Shown here: in pieces, positions 57,420-64,000 of the stretch
How the letters are laid out: each line of letters opens with the position of its first letter
Position numbering within the stretch: the first letter of the stretch is position 1
Assembly: GCA_934045075.1 (NCBI GenBank)
Contig: OW203732.1
Span: forward strand, 8,023,001-8,087,000
Length of the DNA stretch: 64,000 nt
From: Yponomeuta sedellus
Taxonomy: Eukaryota > Arthropoda > Insecta > Lepidoptera > Yponomeutidae
Direction: 5' to 3'
Notes under the pieces: model-generated
What the model saw: the letters and a program-made list of their open reading frames with translations, nothing else
Databases searched by the model: none
What the model was told of the DNA's origin: nothing
Position numbers and translations under genes: made by a program

Positions 57420-60160
57420 CAATTTCGTAGATGTAACTATCACGACAAGTACTCTTTCGATGTCAGCCCTCAAGAGAAGCTTTGTCAGTGCCAATGCTAA
57501 GAAACAGGATGTAATTTATGACTAAGTTCTTAGAAGAATAATATCCGTGCTGCGTCCATTATCTACTACACTACTTTGTATGTATTGATTTTAATAACAG
57601 TCTAGTTTAGACGACGCCGACGTGGCCTTCCTGCCAAGTAGGTAGAGAAGGCAACATACCTTGGCTTATCTTAATAAGCCTTGCTTACCATACCGGTAAG
57701 CTGATATGTGCTTGAATCATGTAGTCGTCGCATAACAGAAGTGTTCGTGTCATAGATGTTTGTGTAAGCCGTCAGTCACGACGCCTCCCATTGGTCCAAC
57801 GTAGGTACTTATTAACACCAACTGGTTCTTTGAAACATGATTGATTTAGCTCCAAAGTAAGGTGCGGTTTTCCTTATTTTGAATTACCTATCCTGTGGAG
57901 ACTGTTGTGAAAAAAACGATGTCTTTAAAGCACTATTTTGCGTGCAACAGAAGTTGAATTCAAAGCCTACTCCTTGACAGAATAGTTTTTATTTTATAGT
58001 AGCATACTGAAGAGGGAGTGTTGACAGCGGGTCGCCCACGCTTCGCCCAACTCGCGCGCAGGTCCATTATACAATCAACCCAATCAGCACATACGATACT
58101 CGGTATAAGCACTTACACCGTACGTGCGCGAGATCACTGCCCGGTGACCAGAGAGCAACTGAAGCTTAGATTATATGAACAGGTTGGTCCCTGGTGGTGT
58201 CAATTGTAGGTAGACAGGATTGCACAGAGCTCCGGTGATAAATCACACATAGAATGGATGTATAACGAGAAGGCGATCAAATTGTACCATGTACTCTCGC
58301 CTCAATCCAATATAGGACTTAGACCAAATGGTACAGTCGACAGCATATTAAACTTTACATTTTAGTTGCAAAGTCGCCCGTAACGTAACCAAGTAGAGTG
58401 CACGTATGTAAATGTATCACATTTTGCAAAAGTAAATGTATCATATTTCTACAAAAAATTTGTCTCATTTAATGTTGCTTAAGGTAAGTGAGATAAAAAT
58501 TCTGGGTATGCCTCGATTACACGATGTAATCTAGGCAAGCTAAATACGCAACTTCTGAAACATGACAATGATTTACAAAAACTTTTGTATCACAAGTTTC
58601 GAGTTTTTTTAGTTTTCTTAAGATTTGTAGAGTCGTATTGGATACTGCTTACCTTTCTGCTATGACGGACAACGATTTTCTGGAAGCGGGGATATTGGTA
58701 GAGCGCATAAAATGTGTATTTTATAAAATCATATAAACCTTAATATTTCCATAGTTATCGATTAAGGAAAAACGAGAAAAAAATCAAGGTTATTATAAAC
58801 ACACATACTCATTGATTTGTCAAAGGAATTGTGAGGTAAGTTTACATTTTTTCGATGGATCTGTTGTACCTAAATAAGCGTGTGTGTATTTCATTGACTT
58901 TACGGTTGTGATTATTAAGTCTGAATCATAGACTTTGTACAGCGGTATGTAATGAATCATTGGCATGCCACTGCTACTAGCTAAGCTAAGATATTTAATA
59001 TTAGACTTAATATAAGCTGAGGACTGTCACTTTAACCCACTTGATACTACCGTCGTCGTTGCAATCACCATAACACAAAAGAAAATCTTTCAGTAACATC
59101 TGGATTAATTTCGCTGCTATTAGCAGAAACTAAGCCTTCAAAGCTCACTTCTGCGGCAAACAACAGCGGCTCCGTCTGCAAAGTGTTCTGGGACAGACCG
59201 GCTTGCCTGGAAGGCAGTTATAGCTCGTGCCAAGTCGTTATCCCCGCGCCAGCCAGCCTACGCCCGCAGGGACCCTCCAGCCTGTTCCGCGGCTGATATA
59301 ATATGAATACAATGGCCCACGTGCGGCTCCGCCCGCGCCATTGTCCGACTCGCACTATTGTTTCACGGAAATCCTCCATACATGCTTTGACACTTACAAT
59401 AGATTGTATTCCATGTTGGTATGACTACAGATATGTAGAGGTTCGGGGCGCCCATAAATTCCCTTGTTTAAGCGACAGCACCGTATTTTAACGTTTACGT
59501 CGGGTTCTTAACTCTACAAGATAGTGACGACGACAGGAACTTGACTTGCTATTTCTTACGTCGCTACTTACTGCTACTGATTGCCTTGTTTTTTTTCTGA
59601 GTATTAGGCCACCATAGGAGACGATGGTTTTGTGGCAAGCATTTTTCGATCAAAACAATTCATCGGCATGCGTTTATTGAGATGTTATCACGCTGATACT
59701 ACACATGTTACATGTTGAAATTGTTGATAAAGCTTGAGTTGGTAACGGTTATAAGTAATTAGGAGCGATATATTGCTATGCCACTTAGTTTGTTATAATA
59801 CCCATATCTGTTACCAACACAGTTAAGTATACGTATCTCTAGACAGTTTAAGCTCGCTGTTAGATCACGGAACTAACTTGGCGACTTATTGTTAGCAATC
59901 TCTTTTCGACTGTGACCTAGAATTGAGAAAAAAATGCAACACGACTTGCCTCTTAGTAACTTGAGGACTTGTACCTATTATAATCTACCAAAATAAATGT
60001 GTGCTCACTAGAAGCATAACGTTGGTGCAAGTTCCACAGGATGACTTCGAATTCGTTTGACGTTTTTTAAGGAGACATTTAAAAATAATCTAGAAACATA
60101 ATATAATATGATAATTTATAACAAACCTTGTATGTGTTTATGTTTTGAATATAAACACAA
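57420..60160. other. No gene seen
   Basis: The CAAAGTCGCCCGTAACGTAA motif at 58368 resembles 34280 and 28750. A GC-richer patch lies at 59140-59345. No coding signature. Confidence 0.35.
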
Positions 60161-60164
60161 GACA

Positions 60165-60235
60165 ATCACTCTTCCTGGTCCCACACTAGGACACCCGGTG
60201 CTATGGTTACCAGGCAATGACATTTCAAACATAGT
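60165..60235. repeat. SINE-like fragment
   Basis: CTGGTCCCACACTAGGACAC and GGTTACCAGG recall 18545-18590. Confidence 0.45.
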
Positions 60236-60239
60236 AACA

Positions 60240-60935
60240 TAACAAATTCCATTCATCAACAGCTATAGTAGCTGCATTCACTCACGCTGGTTTCGGGTAC
60301 TCTTATACTGCCCTATTCTAATACATCCCCTATTTGGTCAAAGTACCTATGTCCGCCTGGGACGTCCCTTTAGCGGTCCTCACTTGGATAAATATGATTA
60401 ATAATTTTGTATTTACTCTTAAGTATTTTGTAGAGACGCTCTATGTAGTTACTAAATTTTTCTATTTAAATCGGGTTATTGCGAAATGTACTGTAAATCG
60501 TAGCTTATCACATGGACTATACTTGACTCTTTGTTGCTCGTTTTTTTCTTTACCGACAGTTAATTGTCAGCATGGTAGTAACGTATTGACACTCGATATC
60601 GATCAGCCTCTCTGTGAAATGTAAATAGGTAAATTGTTAGGCGTGCCAAAACAAAAACCATACGTGCAGCAAAAAACTTGTGATGGTACTTCTAGCAAGA
60701 TATCTTTATCAACCCGGGACCTCAAGCCAGCCCCCATGTGTGTGTGTGAGGCTATAAATCTTGCGGGTGTCGGTAGTGTGCTGTCTGTGCGACGAGAGCG
60801 GGTCGGCCGTCGCCCGTCGCGACAATACTGGCGCGTGGGCAGCGCTCGCGTGTCACTGCCAGGGCTGCGCTTGCGCTTGGCTCTTACATTGGCTCTTACA
60901 TTGGCTTTATTTTTCATGTAGCCTATATACGTCCC
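60240..60935. other. No gene seen; GC-rich patch at 60730-60900
   Basis: ORFs of 95-114 codons on both strands overlap here, favouring compositional bias over genes. A 12-bp unit (TTGGCTCTTACA) is repeated near 60880-60905. Confidence 0.4.
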
Positions 60936-60939
60936 AGTA

Positions 60940-61030
60940 CAGGGCACAGACCTTCTCGCAAAAAGAAAGACTATGGGCTTAATTACGCGTGCCCACCGAG
61001 GATTGGCAATTTCAATGGCTGAGGTTTATT
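60940..61030 (-). repeat. SINE fragment
   Basis: CAGGGCACAGACCTTCTCGC and GCGTGCCCACCGAGGATTGG match the outer part of the 40865-41130 copy. Confidence 0.5.
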
Positions 61031-61034
61031 TATT

Positions 61035-62500
61035 ATTTCATAGTTTATGTTCAACTGTAACGAGCTGCGCCTATATTCTAATGGTGCATTGTAGTACAAT
61101 GGCTACGGCATGACTTTATTGCATTGCTGCTTGCAGTCTACGAGTCGTTTGTGTGAAAAAGATGTCACGTGACCCGACCGGGTATGTCCGGGTATGTATG
61201 TGTCGTTATTCTGTAATGGACTAACAATTGAGGTCTTGGTGTCTCATCATACTCCTTTGACAGTCGTGAAATGAAATTGTTCCTTTACCTCCCTCTCCAT
61301 TACTCTGTTCCTAATAGGTTCTATCTAGAGATCTAACATCTATAAGGCTCATAAGTAGCGCTTAAAATCTGTGAGACAATTCTTAATTTAAACCAAGCTC
61401 GAAAACTTAAGAAAGAGAGAGTGAGTGTCGGGCACAGATCAGACACAATAGAGTACACCGATTCCGATCATTAATTTCTCCAGTGACTGACACGTATCGT
61501 GAACTCTACGTCGCGGAGGAGCGATCGTGTCATTGTTATCAACCCAAGCTGGATCCCGGGCGAGAGCAAATAAAACTCTTCGTAGAAAAGATACACATTT
61601 ATTTTATTATTCCGCGCCGAGGCTCGTAAAGACGCGATAAACCTTTATGGCGTTCCTTATCATGTTCTAACGAACTTTCTAAGACGAGGACAAAGTTTCC
61701 GGCCAGTCCGTTGCTAATGGTTGATGACTCTTGACAGTGCAAAAATGTGAACATTTATCATCGAATTTATGTAATTGCGCTGTACAAAAGACTGTCGAAT
61801 TTACATAACTTGTCGATTTTGATATTCCAATATTCGGTGCCGTTTGCGCCTTTACATAGCAGATAGAATATAAATGATTGAATCTGTCGCTTCCATAAAA
61901 GAGTGCTTTGTTCGGCCGAAGATAAAATACAACTTTGGCTTAGGCTATTAGCATAAGCACGCTAAAGTCGTATGAATTTTTTATTAGGCAATATAATATT
62001 TATATCCAAGTCCTCTTTATTCTGAGTGGTCGTAAAGATTGAGGAGAATCAATTGTGTTGGTCGGTCGTCGTCGTTCGTTCGGAAATATTATTATGATTG
62101 TCAACTCTCAGAAGCACTAATTTTGGTTCTGAGCGTGACTACATTTTGGGCGATGCATCTTTTGACCTGGCCCCGAACTGGACAAACTTATTTCTCTTCC
62201 AACGAGTGTAAGAGGGACAGCATGTGGAAAATTGTAACGGAGTGCTTGTTTCGGGACATTAGTCGCTTTTAGTCAGTTATCGGCGCCGAGTCATTTGCCT
62301 CGTAATGGGTCGGGATTGCCTCAATTTGAATCTTCTCGATGATAATTTTTCGTTTTGGACGTTTCGGAGCTCCGGTAATGGTCCACGAAATGATGATTAG
62401 GTATGTCTCGATGGCACGCGATGACGTTGAATAAAGCACGTAAGTGGGCAATATGGCCGGTCAAGCTGACCACCGACTAGTAAAAATCTTAGGCATAATC
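61035..62500. other. No gene seen
   Basis: Only short ORFs occur, none with a motif. Confidence 0.4.
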
Positions 62501-62504
62501 TGAT

Positions 62505-62625
62505 CGCATAATCGCGATAAGACCGCCAATTGTATAACATTACTTAGATTTAAGAAATCATGGTTGTATTCTTTTTCTGGTTGTGCAATAAAGTGTTCTC
62601 TATCTATCTATTTATCTATCTAGCT
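62505..62625 (+). mobile_element. LINE 3'-end fragment with TATC tail
   Basis: AAGACCGCCAATTGTATAAC, CTGGTTGTGCAATAAAGTG and a (TCTA)n tail. It matches the 21.1-kb fragment. Confidence 0.6.
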
Positions 62626-62639
62626 GAGAAAGATAGGTA

Positions 62640-63460
62640 CCTACAGAATATGATCGGGAAATGCAGTGACTTTCAGATATCTGAAGAGGCATAGCTTTAA
62701 ATTAGCGTAATTTGCTTTGAAGGCGAGAAATTCTGTGTCTCTAAAGCTTAGTCAAATTTTGTTACTTTCTAATTCAGGTAAATTATAAAGATGCTAAGGA
62801 TGAGGCAATTCAAGTAGGATTACATGCCATTTTGAGTACTTAACACTCAATAGACTGGAATTTAAATTCACCAACCACATACCAAATCCTGCAGCTTAAC
62901 CGTAAACGCGGAACTACCTACAGTTAACTCTCGATCATAAATGTTATGTTTCAAACACAAAAACGCTAAAGTTTTTATAAGGTTCAAGCTTTTTTGTACT
63001 GTTTGTTTTAGCGCGCGCCGTGATAATGGGTGGGCGCGAGGGTGCTGCAGGGGTTCGCAACAAGTGCATTTTCATGCCCTTAAATTATAGAGGACATTGC
63101 ACTCTAAATTTGAAACGGTGCCTTTTGACAATTGCGGAAATCGAATTGATCAAAAGTGGTCCAAGATCAGAATAAGTATCTGTCACTAAATTATCACTTG
63201 TAGTCACAATTTCAGGTAAAATACTTAAAGTAAATTTGTCGCTTAATTGCAATGCAGAGTAGAATAAAGAACATTTCGTAACCCTCTAGCTAGAGATATC
63301 TTATACTTAAAAAAATTCTACTTATACAACTTTCACATTTGAATTCCAATCTACTTTACTGATTTTCTCAAAGACTATTTATATAAATAAATAAATAATA
63401 ATAAATATTCATGGACATATTACACAGATCTCGCTAGCCCTATACTAAGTACAACTAAAT
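62640..63460. other. No gene seen
   Basis: AT-rich DNA with a TAAATAAATAAATAATAATAAAT run near 63386; nothing coding. Confidence 0.4.
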
Positions 63461-63472
63461 GACTTGTATTAT

Positions 63473-63670
63473 AGGTTTAAAAACCTATTTAGAGGCTAAA
63501 AATTTCACCCATGCCGGGATTCGAACCCGCAACCTCTGGCTATCCGTACCAGCGCTCTACCAACTGAGCCAATGGGCGACTCACGGCATCAGTGAAATTT
63601 CGAACCTCTTTACAATATTCTCTGTATTACGTACAGGCAGCGACATCTGACTTAAGCAAACTGCATTACT
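63473..63670 (-). repeat. Palindromic tRNA-like repeat, copy 3, minus-strand arm
   Basis: A full tRNA-like unit on the minus strand (63507-63577; GGCTCAGTTGGTAGAGCGC and GGGTTCGAATCCCGGC), with the outer CCTATTTAGAGGCT motif and the inner GGTTCGAAATTTCACTGATG motif on the complementary strand. Confidence 0.75.
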
Positions 63671-63736
63671 TACAGCCCCGACTACCTACTTTGCAGTTAG
63701 GTTTAACATCGGAACGATATCACTGTACCCACATGA

Positions 63737-63899
63737 TTACACTATTTTTATTTTTAATGCACTAACCCGTGCTAAGGTACGGATAGCCAGAGGTTGCGGG
63801 TTCGAATCCCGGCATGGGTGAAATTTTTAGCCTCTAAATAGGTTTTTAAATTTGTTCCTTAGCACGGGTTAGTGCATTAAAAATAAAAATAGTGTAATT
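63737..63899. repeat. Fold-back repeat with half a tRNA-like unit, copy 3
   Basis: A 42-bp perfect inverted repeat (63737-63778 approximately, against 63858-63899) includes CACTAACCCGTGCTAAGG on its left arm. It encloses TACGGATAGCCAG and the 3' half of the tRNA-like unit, then TAGCCTCTAAATAGG. The left arm joins the tRNA-like half near the anticodon. Confidence 0.78.
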
Positions 63900-64000
63900 G
63901 TATTATAGGTGCTAACTCGACGACAGATTTAATACAATAAATACATAGATAACATCCAAGACCCGAGACAAACTAGAAAAGTTCGTTTCCTAGTTTGACC

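Noticed and set aside
60603..60947. Overlapping 95-114 codon ORFs on both strands
   Set aside because: They arise from a GC-rich patch without stops; no domain, start context or splice sites support a gene.

Overview
The window looks like about 64 kb of an AT-rich insect genome, most likely a moth or butterfly. This is inferred from the mix of RTE-, Jockey/CR1- and R1-like LINE tails, tRNA-headed SINE fragments and small terminal-inverted-repeat elements, not from a host marker gene. No rRNA, CRISPR array, bacterial operon or clear tRNA gene was seen. Almost everything that can be named is mobile DNA.

Left 10.5 kb: a nested block of mobile elements. (i) A minus-strand LINE with an intact gag-like ORF1 (2567-3661) overlaps an endonuclease/reverse transcriptase ORF2 (2580 down to base 1) that is open for all 860 visible codons. 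(ii) A 750-bp hAT-type non-autonomous element (3789-4538) has a perfect 8-bp target duplication. (iii) A DIRS-type tyrosine-recombinase retrotransposon (4719-9854) has inverted terminal repeats, an internal complementary region that reconstructs the circle junction, and gag, RT/RNase H/methyltransferase-like and recombinase genes in order. Gag and RT/RH/MT are broken; the recombinase ORF is intact. The DIRS lies inside another terminal-inverted-repeat element (4661-10510) flanked by TA.

10.5-25 kb: intergenic-type DNA with a tRNA-like palindromic repeat, a THAP-containing repeat remnant, RTE and other LINE 3' fragments, SINE pieces, a Harbinger-like remnant and several perfect hairpins.

25.5-64 kb: the only probable host exon start is at 25787-25881, a signal-peptide exon ending in a good splice donor and tentatively assigned to the meteorin family. 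What follows is long non-coding DNA, intron or intergenic. It carries scattered LINE and SINE tails, GC-richer unique blocks that could be regulatory, an interrupted 52-bp minisatellite (49.7-50.3 kb), a LINE-inside-LINE insertion (56.2 kb), a coding-looking terminal-exon candidate at 57.1-57.4 kb, and two more members of the palindromic tRNA-like family (41.6 kb, 63.5 kb).

The most notable items are the full DIRS architecture, the palindromic tRNA-like repeat family with breaks near the anticodon, the orphan signal-peptide exon and the unassigned 57-kb ORF. All calls come from reading the sequence alone; no database search was possible.
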